Source: JAGLTZ01 sp964637695 (GTDB lineage Bacteria > Blakebacterota > Blakebacteria > Blakebacterales > Blakebacteraceae). From it: a DNA stretch of 64,000 nt. How positions within the stretch are numbered: the first letter of the stretch is position 1; every line of letters begins with the position of its first letter. The position numbers and the translations under genes were made by a program. The notes beneath the pieces were generated by a model. That model made no database searches, was not told the DNA's origin, and was given only the letters and a program-made list of their open reading frames with translations. Below, piece by piece: positions 19,602 to 28,832 of this stretch. The stretch spans positions 42,453-106,452 of the forward strand of contig CAZWVF010000001.1 in the NCBI GenBank assembly GCA_964637695.1, written 5' to 3'.

Positions 19602-20351
19602 TCAGGGGCCACGGCGATAGACTTTTATGTCGTCGAAGTCGGCTCCCTCTTCTGCAAAGCAGAAGAGTCCTACCTTACCGGTAGTCAGGCTGTTGTCAGT
19701 GAAGGTGAAGATTATTGAACCGTTCAGCTTGATTGTGAATTCATCCAGGACCATCGAAACCTCCACCCGGTAGGTGTTCCCATCACGGTAATTGTAGGTT
19801 GTGGAGGCATCCTCACCCAGAATGGACCAGACACCGTCCACCCGCTTGTCCACTCTGGCTTTGGGCCCGCCTGAATTCTGGTCACTCACAATCAGGAACC
19901 GGTAGAAATTTCCATCACTGTCAACGGTGGAAGGCTGCCACCTGAAAACAACACCGATACCGTCATCGTCGTGAGGCATCAGTTTCACGTTCAGAGCGAT
20001 ATTCATCCACTCTGATTCACCGACGACAGCTATTGTGCCTTCATAATTCTCTGCATATGGAAATCCGGATGTAGCCGGGGCGTGCACGTTAGAAGACTGG
20101 CGAAGCATACGGGATTTCACTCTCCATAGTGCCGGTCCATCTATTGTGGCAGTTGTCTGGGTTATTACCGACCATCCCACTGGAATGGCTCCATCTGCAG
20201 TGTATGTAAAGCTCTCCTCGAAAAGGAGATCCGGGTCCTCTCTCTCAGGACTGGATGATCCGCCCCCACCACATCCTTGAAGGATGATAGTCCACCCGAA
20301 AAGGAGGACTACGGATCGAATATATTTTCCATAACGGAATGATCTGGACAA
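19602..20351 (-). CDS. Secreted lipoprotein with a concanavalin-like beta-sandwich domain
   Basis: Lipoprotein of 249 residues from the TTG at 20351. That start is chosen because AGGTGA lies just upstream and it gives a normal signal peptide with lipobox LQGC at about residue 26, followed by a Gly/Ser tether. An ATG at 20426 would put 51 residues before the cysteine. The mature part is beta-strand rich. GVVFRWQPS, YRFLIVSDQ, YRVEVSMVLDEFTIKLNGSIIF and a final GKVGLFCFAEEGADFDDIKVY are the usual pattern of LamG-like / 3-keto-disaccharide hydrolase-type domains, which bind glycans or coat proteins. Specific function is unknown. Confidence 0.72.
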   Translation of the reverse strand: MSRSFRYGKYIRSVVLLFGWTIILQGCGGGGSSSPEREDPDLLFEESFTYTADGAIPVGWSVITQTTATIDGPALWRVKSRMLRQSSNVHAPATSGFPYAENYEGTIAVVGESEWMNIALNVKLMPHDDDGIGVVFRWQPSTVDSDGNFYRFLIVSDQNSGGPKARVDKRVDGVWSILGEDASTTYNYRDGNTYRVEVSMVLDEFTIKLNGSIIFTFTDNSLTTGKVGLFCFAEEGADFDDIKVYRRGP

Positions 20352-20620
20352 TGGGATCACCTCAATCTGGGCACTATCTGTGCGCCGAGGACATTTGAAG
20401 ATGAGTTTAAGCGTTCTCTCGAACATTACACGACATCTTCATTATACGAGTATATCTGACTCAAGTTCGCCGAACAATTGATTCCATGCCAGGCATGAAA
20501 ACGTTCTGCCCAACTTTATGAAGAGGTTCTATTCATCAAGTAAACAGCGGATAAACTCCTGACGTTTCCTCAGTAGAGTGTAGGAGGGATTAAGAAGCGC
20601 CAACGACGAAGGCTGACCTC

Positions 20621-20770
20621 ATGAAATCCCTTTCCTACCGTCAAATTATTCCCACAACGACAGCTTTCTTATTGATCCTGGGTGCAACGCCAATACTGTC
20701 CAGTGCCCAGGCATACGATACGAAGGTTCAGATGACCTTTCAGTTTATCAGTAATCGTTGGAGCCTGTGA
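20621..20770 (+). CDS. Small secreted peptide, 49 residues
   Basis: A short frame from ATG at 20621 with a clear signal peptide (basic start, hydrophobic AFLLILGATPILSSA, cleavage after SSAQA) and only about 17 mature residues. Its TGA overlaps the ATG of the next lipoprotein gene (TGATG), a sign of translational coupling. It is either a genuine small exported peptide or the surviving N-terminus of a lost secreted protein. No family recognised. Confidence 0.4.
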   Translation: MKSLSYRQIIPTTTAFLLILGATPILSSAQAYDTKVQMTFQFISNRWSL

Positions 20771-21213
20771 TGTCCAGACTGGCGGTCGCTGCGACGGTGA
20801 CTGCAGCTTTCTTGATGCAGATCACTGGCTGTACTTACAGGTCAGTTACGGTGACATCAGACCAGCTCCGGGAACCCGGGATTGAAGTCATTAAAAGTAT
20901 CACTACTACTAATGGTGATACATTGCGTTTTGATGAAATGCCCTATACACACATGGCCCGGGTTCTTGGGGATACGATTTATGCATATGTCGAGGGTGAG
21001 CCCGTTCGTGTTGCGTTGCGCAGCGTAAATGTAATCAGCGTCGAACGGGTTTATCTCATACTTCCGGTTAAAGCGACCGGTGACATACTTAAAGACTTAG
21101 GCACTGCTGCTGTAACTTCAGCCATAAAACTCAAACCGATGGCGAAACAATTGATACCATACTTAATACCGGTGGTGTTCGTGCTCATAGTTGTGAATAT
21201 GGAAAAAGGGTAA
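20770..21213 (+). CDS. Small lipoprotein of unknown function
   Basis: Lipoprotein of 147 residues: signal peptide with lipobox ITGC at about residue 22, a short beta-rich middle (about 25-105) and a hydrophobic C-terminal helix (about 130-143, LIPYLIPVVFVLIVV). The ATG at 20770 is chosen because it overlaps the stop of the 49-residue frame and starts a typical signal sequence; a TTG four codons earlier is less likely. The combination of lipid anchor and C-terminal membrane helix is odd. No family recognised. Confidence 0.6.
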   Translation: MSRLAVAATVTAAFLMQITGCTYRSVTVTSDQLREPGIEVIKSITTTNGDTLRFDEMPYTHMARVLGDTIYAYVEGEPVRVALRSVNVISVERVYLILPVKATGDILKDLGTAAVTSAIKLKPMAKQLIPYLIPVVFVLIVVNMEKG

Positions 21214-21266
21214 GATGGCTTGAAATGGTATTACTATATCTACATCTACGCACTTTTGCCGTTTAA

Positions 21267-22322
21267 CTATGTAGTGCTTCCAAGAACCCATATACCTTCA
21301 CCGCCCGGCCTCATGTCGATCCGCGCAATGAGCCCTACACGAGGTGCCCAGTACTCCTTTAAGAGGTAAAAGCGGGTCTGGCGATCTATCATTCCGGGTC
21401 CAAACCGTATGATTTCCATGCAACGATAGGTGCCGGCTGGTACGGTGATGGATGTGTCTCGTGATTTGACGATCCATCCCCAACTGCTGCTGGCCCAACC
21501 CCATAATTCAGAGGAAAGGTTTGGCACCATCAGGCGCGCACTTCTTTTATTGCCGCTGATTCGAAGCTCGCCCGGAATCGGAATTTTCAGCATGGTCGTT
21601 AATTCTGCCTGGCATCTGTACCTGAACACAATATGGTCGAGAGGATAATTAACGACACTCCTGGTCAAGTCAATGAGTCCACCGACTGAGTTAGCAAGAT
21701 AACAGGGTGTATAATTCCATCCCAGGGAACCCCCGACAGGTTCGATCAAATAAACAGGACCAATGGTTCGAACCGTCGGGTGTCTTATTTTTCCCAATCC
21801 TGGAATTTTCTTAGGTACGATACATCGGTAACCCCTTCTGGTGGGTTTTCGTACTTTTGCCCATAAGTCTGCATACGTTATCATTCCACCATCACTTATG
21901 ATTGAAGCATTTCCTCTTACCCACCAATAGATATCAGTAACCACATTTCTGTTCTGTGATCTAATTGTCATATAATGTGGCTCGACTTCGATGTGAGAGA
22001 TGGTGGAATCTCTCCACATCTTTGATAGATCCCCGTAGTCCTTTATCGGTTCAAGCAGGAACTTGCGGCCTGGTTCATACAGCTCCTGTGTGACCTCCAG
22101 AATAATGTTATCGAGGAATCTGGTTCCCGGTTGCCATGGCCAGCTCTCGATCTGCACGTACTCCCACTTTTTGCCTATCCGCATATCAATGAAGTATGGA
22201 ATAGTTTCTTCAGGATATGTCCGTGATGCAGGCCTTGCACATGCAGTAATAGTAACCCAAACCGTTGTCAGAAAAAATGGAAGGGAAGATATGAAGCGTA
22301 AATTGGCCCTTATTACTCTCAT
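21267..22322 (-). CDS. Lipoprotein of unknown function
   Basis: Protein of 351 residues from the ATG at 22322, which opens a signal peptide (MRVIRANLRFISSLPFF) with lipobox ITAC near residue 27. An earlier ATG at 22436 would add a charged 38-residue leader and is rejected for that reason; no strong ribosome site is seen at either. The mature protein is rich in Trp and Tyr and beta-strands; toward the C-terminus it has TSITVPAGTYRCMEIIRFGP and YYLLKEYWAPRVGLI-type segments, like bacterial proteins with an 'outer-surface, promoter-less' DUF pattern, but I cannot assign a family. It is convergent with the small lipoprotein gene. Confidence 0.6.
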   Translation of the reverse strand: MRVIRANLRFISSLPFFLTTVWVTITACARPASRTYPEETIPYFIDMRIGKKWEYVQIESWPWQPGTRFLDNIILEVTQELYEPGRKFLLEPIKDYGDLSKMWRDSTISHIEVEPHYMTIRSQNRNVVTDIYWWVRGNASIISDGGMITYADLWAKVRKPTRRGYRCIVPKKIPGLGKIRHPTVRTIGPVYLIEPVGGSLGWNYTPCYLANSVGGLIDLTRSVVNYPLDHIVFRYRCQAELTTMLKIPIPGELRISGNKRSARLMVPNLSSELWGWASSSWGWIVKSRDTSITVPAGTYRCMEIIRFGPGMIDRQTRFYLLKEYWAPRVGLIARIDMRPGGEGIWVLGSTT

Positions 22323-22529
22323 ATTATCAACTTTGAATAAGCAGGCCCTCTCAGATTGATCTGGGCTGCAAAGGTCATGCCGAAAATCAGATCTGAACCG
22401 GTCTCGGTCGAAAATCACCATAACTTGTAATACCATAATGACTTACGTGGCTAACGCAGAAGACACATATATGCATTAATTCGTGAGGAATACCATTATT
22501 GTTTCAAGTGTGCCTGAATTGAGACACGT

Positions 22530-22676
22530 ATGTGTCCCTTGAAAAGTACAGGTCGGGGAGTTACCATCCAGATTAATGGCAAGATGCTCCTTCAGACAAC
22601 AGATCCAGAGACAGGCGAGTATATACTGATGGTCTACCGCATAATCCCGGCAGTGGAAGGATTGGAGTATCCATAA
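22530..22676 (+). pseudogene. Orphan C-terminus of a beta-propeller lipoprotein
   Basis: This 48-codon frame ends in VYRIIPAVEGLEYP. It is nearly the same as the C-terminus of the intact propeller lipoprotein ending at 30450 (VIYKIIPAVEGLEYPRN), including the preceding ETG and the residues between. Nothing upstream encodes the rest of a propeller. It is therefore a gene remnant, not a functional gene; the ATG at 22530 is incidental. Confidence 0.7.
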
Positions 22677-22743
22677 GGAGGAATTCTATTAAGCAAAGAC
22701 GAGTTGACCAAAAGGTACCGGAACAAGAAAAGCGAGGATTGTC

Positions 22744-22899
22744 ATGACTGAGACCTGGAAACTTCGAGAGGGTAAAGTGCTGGTGGTTGAGGATGCTGAC
22801 TCTGCATCACTTGTAGTTATAGCTCGCGATCTGGAGAGTAAAAGAGAGAAAGCAGCCGTATTGAAGGAAGTCGTTCAACAGCTGGAAATTCAGGAATAA
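22744..22899 (+). CDS. Possible small protein, 51 residues
   Basis: A short frame (MTETWKLREGKVLVV...) with a mixed charged composition and no signal peptide, ending in an amphipathic helix rich in Glu, Lys and Gln. No convincing ribosome site directly upstream (AAGCGAGGATTGTC). It follows a propeller-gene remnant by about 70 bp and could also be a fragment. Function unknown. Confidence 0.3.
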   Translation: MTETWKLREGKVLVVEDADSASLVVIARDLESKREKAAVLKEVVQQLEIQE

Positions 22900-23041
22900 A
22901 GAACGACAGCAAATCAATTAATCCCTATAGCCGGCGCAAATTATACAACAGGGAAAAAGGATTGAAGTACCCTTGACCACAATTAATGCGCTTGAACGAT
23001 TTGTGGTTATGAATCTGAGAATTCCTTGAATCAGAGGATAC

Positions 23042-24268
23042 TCAATAATCGGATTTATCCGTTACTATTGCATACAAATCCAATTCCGCAAGCTCTCCCC
23101 AGGCAGATCGCAGAACCAGAACGTAACCATGCGAAACAGCGATTATTCCACCGGGGCCTTCAACGTCCTCAGACATCTGACCATCCGGGAATAATGCTGC
23201 ATATCGACCTGGATGATCCAGCCACATAGGAGCCTTTTCAAAGGGTAAACGATCTATAAGTAACCCGTTGCTATCGATCCACCACATGCGCTGGATTGGA
23301 GCGATATCATTCCTGCATTCCCTGAGTGCCTTTTCCAGAGGTTCAACTGCTTCACGATTGGGTGGGTATGCTGACTGTCTTAATTCGTCGGTAACTGATT
23401 GGATATACGCATCGTAAAAGGTGTCCGGTAGCGCAGAAGGTGACAGGCTCAAAGATATCTCTTTAACAAGCACTCCTGTATTGTCCACCTGGAGGAGTGA
23501 TGAGTAGTCGGGTAAAATAATCCATGCAGATCCGTCCATATCCGTCGACCATCTTACCTCCCGTGCTGCTGGATTGACAGCCTGCATCCGGGATCCTGGT
23601 CGACTGGGAACAGATACGTGGATAAAAGGGTCAACATCCGTAAAATCATGCTCCCAGATGTTTGCTCCGGATTCATCGACTAGCTGGATCCGCCTTGTCC
23701 AAGGCTCACCGGGTGAACTCCGGCGTACTATTGAAGCCAGCCAGTAAGTGTCATTACCCGCCAGAGCAAAACGTGGTTGGGATTCCTGTTCGTTGTCATT
23801 GAGGTTGAAACTGAAGGAATTGACAAAGCTACCATCGGGATTTAGGTGAGAGATTCTCCTGGACAGGTAATCGTAAATCAGAAGGCTTCCATCGTGAGCG
23901 GCAGATATGAAGTGAATGGCCTGGAACTCACCCGGTCCTTGCCCCGCACGTTCCAGATTATTCACCCAATGTCCCTCAGAATCGAAGACATGAATGACCG
24001 GCCTGCGATCGCTTACCAGATAGATGAATCCCCTGCCATCGACAGCAGCGGCATGGAATCCACCGACCTCCGCTTCTGGAAGATCAGTCTGTAGTTCAGC
24101 TAGTTTCACGAATCTCCACGGAAATACTGACAGCCCCTGGGGCCTGACATCTGTCGATACTGTGGGTTTTATCAGCATGACCGGAAGAATCAAAGCGATC
24201 AGAAAGACAGGAGAGAATAGTTTTGTGCGACTAATCCTCAATAGGTCATGCATGATATCCGAATCCAT
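23042..24268 (-). CDS. 6-bladed beta-propeller protein, exported
   Basis: Protein of 408 residues on the minus strand, with an N-terminal membrane or signal segment (about 15-36, KLFSPVFLIALILPVMLI) but no lipobox. The mature part has the repeated blade pattern of six-bladed beta-propellers (NHL/TolB-like): AAAVDGRGFIYLVSDRRPVIHVFDSEG, then the array's hallmark GQGPGEF, then more blades such as DGSLLIYDYLSRRISHLNPDG. It is the only propeller of the array on this strand and the only one without a lipidation cysteine. Likely periplasmic or surface-exposed; ligand unknown. Confidence 0.78.
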   Translation of the reverse strand: MDSDIMHDLLRISRTKLFSPVFLIALILPVMLIKPTVSTDVRPQGLSVFPWRFVKLAELQTDLPEAEVGGFHAAAVDGRGFIYLVSDRRPVIHVFDSEGHWVNNLERAGQGPGEFQAIHFISAAHDGSLLIYDYLSRRISHLNPDGSFVNSFSFNLNDNEQESQPRFALAGNDTYWLASIVRRSSPGEPWTRRIQLVDESGANIWEHDFTDVDPFIHVSVPSRPGSRMQAVNPAAREVRWSTDMDGSAWIILPDYSSLLQVDNTGVLVKEISLSLSPSALPDTFYDAYIQSVTDELRQSAYPPNREAVEPLEKALRECRNDIAPIQRMWWIDSNGLLIDRLPFEKAPMWLDHPGRYAALFPDGQMSEDVEGPGGIIAVSHGYVLVLRSAWGELAELDLYAIVTDKSDY

Positions 24269-24387
24269 GATTTTAGATCAGGTGTATTTATTCAGTAATA
24301 GGACGATTAACTGTAAGAATCATTAATTATCATTCATTTACGAAGATGAGTTCAGTTCCCTGTATTCAGCAGAAAGAGGGACAATAA

Positions 24388-24579
24388 TCATTAGCTTATA
24401 TAGATTCTCCGTTGGTTCAGGTGGATGTATTCACCCCTGACGGAAAGTATGTCAGGGCTTTCCTGGCTGATGAACGTCTCAAGGACATGGAAATCGGTGC
24501 AGATTACCTATATAAATCAGATACAACAGAGAATGGATCTCCAGTTCTGATCAGGTGCAGTTACTATATCGAGCCTTAA
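24388..24579 (+). pseudogene. Orphan C-terminal fragment of a propeller lipoprotein
   Basis: An open stretch without a start encodes VDVFTPDGKYVRAFL and ends SYYIEP-stop. This is the last-blade pattern (xVFxxDGxYLG) seen in the neighbouring propeller lipoproteins. A stop codon at 24385 and the lack of any upstream blades show it is a remnant. It ends 16 bp before the next intact propeller gene. Confidence 0.6.
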
Positions 24580-24595
24580 TCCAGGAGTTTCCTCC

Positions 24596-25744
24596 ATGCG
24601 CCAGACCGCTCAATACCTGGCCAGTCTGATTTTATTGATATCCGCCTGCAGTCGTGACTCAGATACCGTCCTGTATCTGCAGGAGGATAGCACACCATTG
24701 ATTCGCAGTCTCTCCCCAAAGATTACCGGGAATCCGTTCAGGTTGATAAAAGAAGTGGAGTTCGGGGATGTATCCCATGGGGAGGAGGGCAGACTTTTTC
24801 AGCCTGCCGGTGTGGTTGAGGTGCCGGGAGGGATAGCGGTCCTGGATACTGATTCAAATACTGTGAAAGTCTATGAGAATGACGGGACACTACGTCTGAC
24901 TGTTGGTGGCAAAGGACAGGGGCCTGGAGAATTTGATGCTCCGCGTTTTGCATCATGTCTTTCTTACGACAACCGCATTTTCATCACGGATATGTTCAAT
25001 TTGCGATTTACCTGGATCGATCCGCTGACCGGCACATTTGAATCACGGGCTCAGAGTATTACCTGGAGCGCCGCCAATGTGGCTGAAGACCAGTTCGTAG
25101 TTATCCACCCCCGACTTGAAGGAGATAGGCAGATCGAGTGGCTGGAACTGGTGGACGGGGAACTGGAAACCGTAACCGCAATAACCATGGTGAAACCTGG
25201 TCGCGTCATCATGCTGCCAGGTTCTTCAGGCAATCCAATCGCAGTCGACCAGCCTATGTGGCCGCCGTTTGGGTGGTGGGTTCAATCGGGACTGATCGCC
25301 ACCTGCCAGGGTGACGCCTTCCGGATCGAAGTATTTGACTATGAGGGACAACCCACTCGGATCGTTGAATGGATGGCTCCGCGATTACCTGTTACCGATG
25401 CTGTCTGGGATTCCATCGAGGTGTTCATACGCCAGAGATATCAGGACGATTGGGCAACTGTCATGCATAGAATGGAGCGCCCCAAGAAGATTGCTGCTGT
25501 TGAGAACCTGCGGATTGACGGTCGTGGCAGGATCTGGGTGCTGCGGGATGACGGTCCAACCTATGCGACTCATATCGAGTATGAGTATTTGTACTGGGAT
25601 ATCATCGATACCGACGGATCCTGGCTGGGCACCCAGACCTTCACTGACGTGCCCTGGTATTTCGGAACCGATGTCTGCTATGTGATAGAGCAGAGAGAAC
25701 AGGGGGCAGTAGTGGTTCGGTATAGATTAACCGAGCCTCTCTGA
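24596..25744 (+). CDS. 6-bladed beta-propeller lipoprotein
   Basis: Lipoprotein of 382 residues. Signal peptide MRQTAQYLASLILLISAC puts the lipobox cysteine at residue 18; CCAGGAG is correctly spaced before the ATG. Blades follow: GGIAVLDTDSNTVKVYENDGT, the hallmark GGKGQGPGEF near residue 110, SYDNRIFITDMFNLRFTWID, and a last blade with RIWVLRDDGPTY and YWDIIDTDGSWLGTQ. The GPGEF motif lies between blades and is shared by all intact members of this array. Expected location is the outer or inner membrane facing the periplasm. No enzyme motif is visible; a binding or scaffold role is only a guess. Confidence 0.85.
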   Translation: MRQTAQYLASLILLISACSRDSDTVLYLQEDSTPLIRSLSPKITGNPFRLIKEVEFGDVSHGEEGRLFQPAGVVEVPGGIAVLDTDSNTVKVYENDGTLRLTVGGKGQGPGEFDAPRFASCLSYDNRIFITDMFNLRFTWIDPLTGTFESRAQSITWSAANVAEDQFVVIHPRLEGDRQIEWLELVDGELETVTAITMVKPGRVIMLPGSSGNPIAVDQPMWPPFGWWVQSGLIATCQGDAFRIEVFDYEGQPTRIVEWMAPRLPVTDAVWDSIEVFIRQRYQDDWATVMHRMERPKKIAAVENLRIDGRGRIWVLRDDGPTYATHIEYEYLYWDIIDTDGSWLGTQTFTDVPWYFGTDVCYVIEQREQGAVVVRYRLTEPL

Positions 25745-25792
25745 AACAGGGCATTGATTACAAAGCAGCCTGGATGGATAGAACCTGTTTCA
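25742..25792. other. Perfect inverted repeat at the end of a propeller gene
   Basis: TGAAACAGG (25742-25750), whose first three bases are the stop codon, and CCTGTTTCA (25784-25792) form a perfect 9-bp inverted repeat around a 33-nt loop. There is no T-run, so it is not a classical terminator; it may protect the transcript end. Confidence 0.4.
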
Positions 25793-26030
25793 TCAGGAAC
25801 AATCAAGCCGTCATGCACAGGAGATACTCAGGATTGCCTTCCCTGAAGAATTGGACGCGAACCGGTTTGTCATTCAGATTACTGTCAATGATTTAATCAC
25901 TAGCAAGAGGACTGAGAGAACGACTCAGTTGTCAATTGGAAGAGGGTGTGGATTTTCTCAAACGCTATCGGATGGTGCTTCCATGACGCAGTTTCTTCAT
26001 TCAGGGCTGAGTGAGGAAGACACTAGTTGA
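25782..26030 (+). pseudogene. Protein-coding remnant, 82 codons, no start
   Basis: Open frame after a stop codon at 25779, encoding AFPEELDANRFVIQITVND followed by LITSKRTERTTQLSI and a short tail. The first part reads like a beta-strand segment of the kind found in GWxTD-domain proteins (strand - turn - 'TVxDLxxGKxTxR'), but this is a weak resemblance. There is no start codon and no ribosome site, so I take it as the remains of a gene inserted or lost between two propeller genes. Confidence 0.35.
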
Positions 26031-26056
26031 GTATTACATAAACTGATAACTATTAC
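26027..26056 (+). promoter_or_regulatory. Possible promoter upstream of a propeller lipoprotein gene
   Basis: TTGAGT (26027-26032) and TATTAC (26051-26056) with an 18-bp spacer, about 50 bp before the ATG at 26106. Both boxes match the consensus at four of six positions, so the call is tentative. Confidence 0.3.
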
Positions 26057-26105
26057 GATCGTCCTGCGTATTAGTACTTCCCCGTGGGCGATAAGGTGGA
26101 TTCAT

Positions 26106-27227
26106 ATGATTCGATCCTTCTCCTACCTGCTTATGATCCTGGCGCCGGGATTTTTTTCTACCTCCGGTTGCAGTTCTGACAACGGAACTGTGATTACTTG
26201 GGATATTTCTGAACAACTCCGCATCGGCAGTCAAATGGGTGGTGGACCTGACATGTTCGGAGAGATCGGCGCGCTGACTGTCGGTCCGAATGATCTGGTG
26301 TATGTTTACGACAACAGTTCACATGAGATCCGCGTATTCGATCGCAACGGTAGGTTCGTCAACAGTTTCGGTGGTCGTGGCGCGGGCCCGGGGGAATTCG
26401 CATCAGTCTGGGTCATGCTTTGGGGTCCAGAGGATAATCTCTGGACTGTGGATATCGGTAATCAGAGGTACTCAATCTTCGATTCTACAGGTGTTCTGAT
26501 TAAAGACCTGAGATCGCCCATAACATCGCGTGATGCATCTGTCGCAGGATTTGATCGATCGGGGAATTTCTATGATCAGTCAGCATACATAGGTCCCGAT
26601 AATATATACAGGCGGGAACTGGTCCGGATGACTCGGGATGGAGAACAGACTGGAAAGGTCATTTTACCTGATTTTACAAGACAGGCACTCCAGCTTGGCT
26701 CGATGAGGTTGCCACTTCCTTTTTCTCGTGAACAGGTTCTTTGTTTCGATCCTGAGGGATACATCTGGTATGGGAATAATGACCGTTATGAGATTTTCAG
26801 GATGGATCTGGATGGTGAAAGGATACCGATTATCACCGGCAGTACCGTAAATCTGCCGTTGTCATCAACCGAACGCGATTCGGTGTTTGCGTATGTGGAT
26901 CGCCTGAAAGCACAATTTCGGATGGCGAGCATTCCGGGAGATATCATACCCCAGGTTAAACCTATCTTCGATGGCATCTATCTGAACCAGGCAACTGGGG
27001 ACATCTGGATAAAGCTGATCAACTATGAGGGCAGGGCTACCGTTTTCGATGTCTTTGAAAGGAATGGCAGTTTCAAGGGCAAAGTGCGATACGAAACCTT
27101 AATTTTTACAGATCCCGCTCCGGTGATTCTTGGAGAAGAGATCTGGTTCATAACCGAAGACGAAATGGGCGTCCAGTATGTCGTAAGAGGAGTACTGATA
27201 AAGATGAAAAAAAACAATAGTAACTGA
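26106..27227 (+). CDS. 6-bladed beta-propeller lipoprotein
   Basis: Lipoprotein of 373 residues with a signal peptide ending in lipobox TSGC near residue 22; AGGTGG lies upstream of the ATG at normal spacing. Blades: IGALTVGPNDLVYVYDNSSHEIRVFD and NGRFVNSFGGRGAGPGEF near residue 95, then LWTVDIGNQRYSIFDSTGV and later GYIWYGNNDRYEIFRMDLDG. The final part (FDVFERNGSFKGKV) is a last blade. It is followed after 16 bp by another propeller lipoprotein, so the two are probably co-transcribed. Confidence 0.85.
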   Translation: MIRSFSYLLMILAPGFFSTSGCSSDNGTVITWDISEQLRIGSQMGGGPDMFGEIGALTVGPNDLVYVYDNSSHEIRVFDRNGRFVNSFGGRGAGPGEFASVWVMLWGPEDNLWTVDIGNQRYSIFDSTGVLIKDLRSPITSRDASVAGFDRSGNFYDQSAYIGPDNIYRRELVRMTRDGEQTGKVILPDFTRQALQLGSMRLPLPFSREQVLCFDPEGYIWYGNNDRYEIFRMDLDGERIPIITGSTVNLPLSSTERDSVFAYVDRLKAQFRMASIPGDIIPQVKPIFDGIYLNQATGDIWIKLINYEGRATVFDVFERNGSFKGKVRYETLIFTDPAPVILGEEIWFITEDEMGVQYVVRGVLIKMKKNNSN

Positions 27228-27243
27228 TATTGGAAGGCCGGTC

Positions 27244-28422
27244 ATGATTTCCCGTCTATTATCCCGTGTCACGTTCTTCTGTCTTCTAGTCGCCTGCGCC
27301 AAAACCACTTCACATCAGGTGATTCAGACTGAACGCGATGGTGTTCCTCTGATTAGAACCGTAGGTGGTCCACGTTATGAGGGGCCGATCTTCGAACTCG
27401 TTCCTGATCTGGTGTTAGGGATTGATGAGGGTGAACCGGAATGGCAGATCTTCGGATCGCTCCAGACACTTTTCTCTCCTGATGGAAGGATGGTGTTGGG
27501 AGATTGGCGAAGACATGAACTCTTCATCGTCTCACGTGAAGGTGAGTTACTTCACCGATTGGGAGGAGAAGGAGCTGGTCCAGGTGAGTTCAGAAACCTC
27601 TGGCTCATGCACTGGATAGAACCCGGTGAGGAATTCTGGGTTGAGGACCAGACACTCGTGCGCATCAATCACTTCTCAATGGATGGAGAATATCTGGGTT
27701 CTTTCAGCCGCGCCCCCCTGATGACCAGGAATATCTTCATTGGGATATTAGGCAAGGACAGGTTTCTGGGCTGGTATGGAGATCGCCGGGGAGAAGAGAG
27801 AGTCAGTGTATATGGTTTTCTCAACGCTGATTTGGAGTGGGACAGGGATTTCATGACTGTTCGGTCATCTCCAAGTTTCAAGACCGGGCAGAACTCATAC
27901 CGTCCCATACCCTTCACGACCGGTGAATCATGCACGACTACACCCGATGGACGCATCCTGGTCTCTCGACCAGATGAAGGACAAATCGCTTTGTATTCGG
28001 CAGAGGGCAAACTCCTCAGATATATCGAACGGGAATGGGAGATAGCACCCGTAACCAATAAGGAAAAGGAAGACATCCGTAATCGGTTCAGGGCTTCATC
28101 CAGCCAGGAATTTCGCACTATGGCTGCAACCATGCCATTCCCCGACAACTATCCACCTTTCAGAAGAGCGACAATGGATGACCGGGGATGGATCTGGGTT
28201 GAGCATCAACCCAGAGGATTATATCTGAGTATCGCTGGACCGAGAACTTACGACATATTCAATTCCGATGGAGTATGGCTCGGTACACAGCAATTCGATG
28301 GCTTGATAAAAGTAAGCGGAGACTATGTATACCGTCAGTACGATGCTGAATCAGGTGCACCGCGTCTCGAGCGGTTCATTCTGAAATTACTCGTCGATGA
28401 ATACAGAGGCCCGTCCCAATGA
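27244..28422 (+). CDS. 6-bladed beta-propeller lipoprotein
   Basis: Lipoprotein of 392 residues: MISRLLSRVTFFCLLVAC places the lipidated cysteine at residue 18. The region right after the anchor has the segment DGVPLIRTVGGPRYEGPIF, which also appears, altered, in the next genes of the array (EGVP..TGGP.Y..P.F) and marks a subfamily. The GEGAGPGEF motif lies near residue 117 and a last blade IFNSDGVWLGTQ near 340. The stop overlaps the ATG of the next gene by four bases (ATGA), so the pair was originally coupled. Confidence 0.85.
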   Translation: MISRLLSRVTFFCLLVACAKTTSHQVIQTERDGVPLIRTVGGPRYEGPIFELVPDLVLGIDEGEPEWQIFGSLQTLFSPDGRMVLGDWRRHELFIVSREGELLHRLGGEGAGPGEFRNLWLMHWIEPGEEFWVEDQTLVRINHFSMDGEYLGSFSRAPLMTRNIFIGILGKDRFLGWYGDRRGEERVSVYGFLNADLEWDRDFMTVRSSPSFKTGQNSYRPIPFTTGESCTTTPDGRILVSRPDEGQIALYSAEGKLLRYIEREWEIAPVTNKEKEDIRNRFRASSSQEFRTMAATMPFPDNYPPFRRATMDDRGWIWVEHQPRGLYLSIAGPRTYDIFNSDGVWLGTQQFDGLIKVSGDYVYRQYDAESGAPRLERFILKLLVDEYRGPSQ

Positions 28423-28832
28423 GAATTCGAATAATTTCCTTTTCAAGTCTTTTCTTTGTCTTATCCATCACACTGCTGCCTGCTTGTGGATCAAGGCAAC
28501 AATCCGCCACACACAGATTCGAAGTCAGTAATGAAAACGGTGTCCCGGTGGCTATCTCTACAGGTGGTCCCAGTTACAATGCTCCAGTCTTCTCTTTCGA
28601 GTTCCTCTTTAGATTAGAACAGGATGAATCCCGCGAAGAGACACTCCTCTTTGGGTTTAACTGGTATATGGTTGGTGAGGATGGCCGTTTCTATGTAACC
28701 GACACAGGAAGCCAGCGGATCGTTATTTTCGATTCGGATGGTAAATACAGCCATAGTCTGGGTCGTGGAGGGCAGGAACCAGCGACTGGTGTGCGCCGAT
28801 CGTTATCTGGGACACCTGGACTGTTCACCTGA
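28419..28832 (+). pseudogene. Truncated propeller lipoprotein, N-terminal part only
   Basis: The first 120 codons match the subfamily: signal peptide with lipobox LPAC, NENGVPVAISTGGPSYNAPVF, GRFYVTDTGSQRIVIFDSDG, HSLGRGGQ. At the point where relatives read GxGPGEF the sequence changes to unrelated codons and stops at 28832. The rest of the propeller is absent; instead a fragment of a different protein follows in another frame. The product, if made, would be an exported stub with about one and a half blades. Confidence 0.75.
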
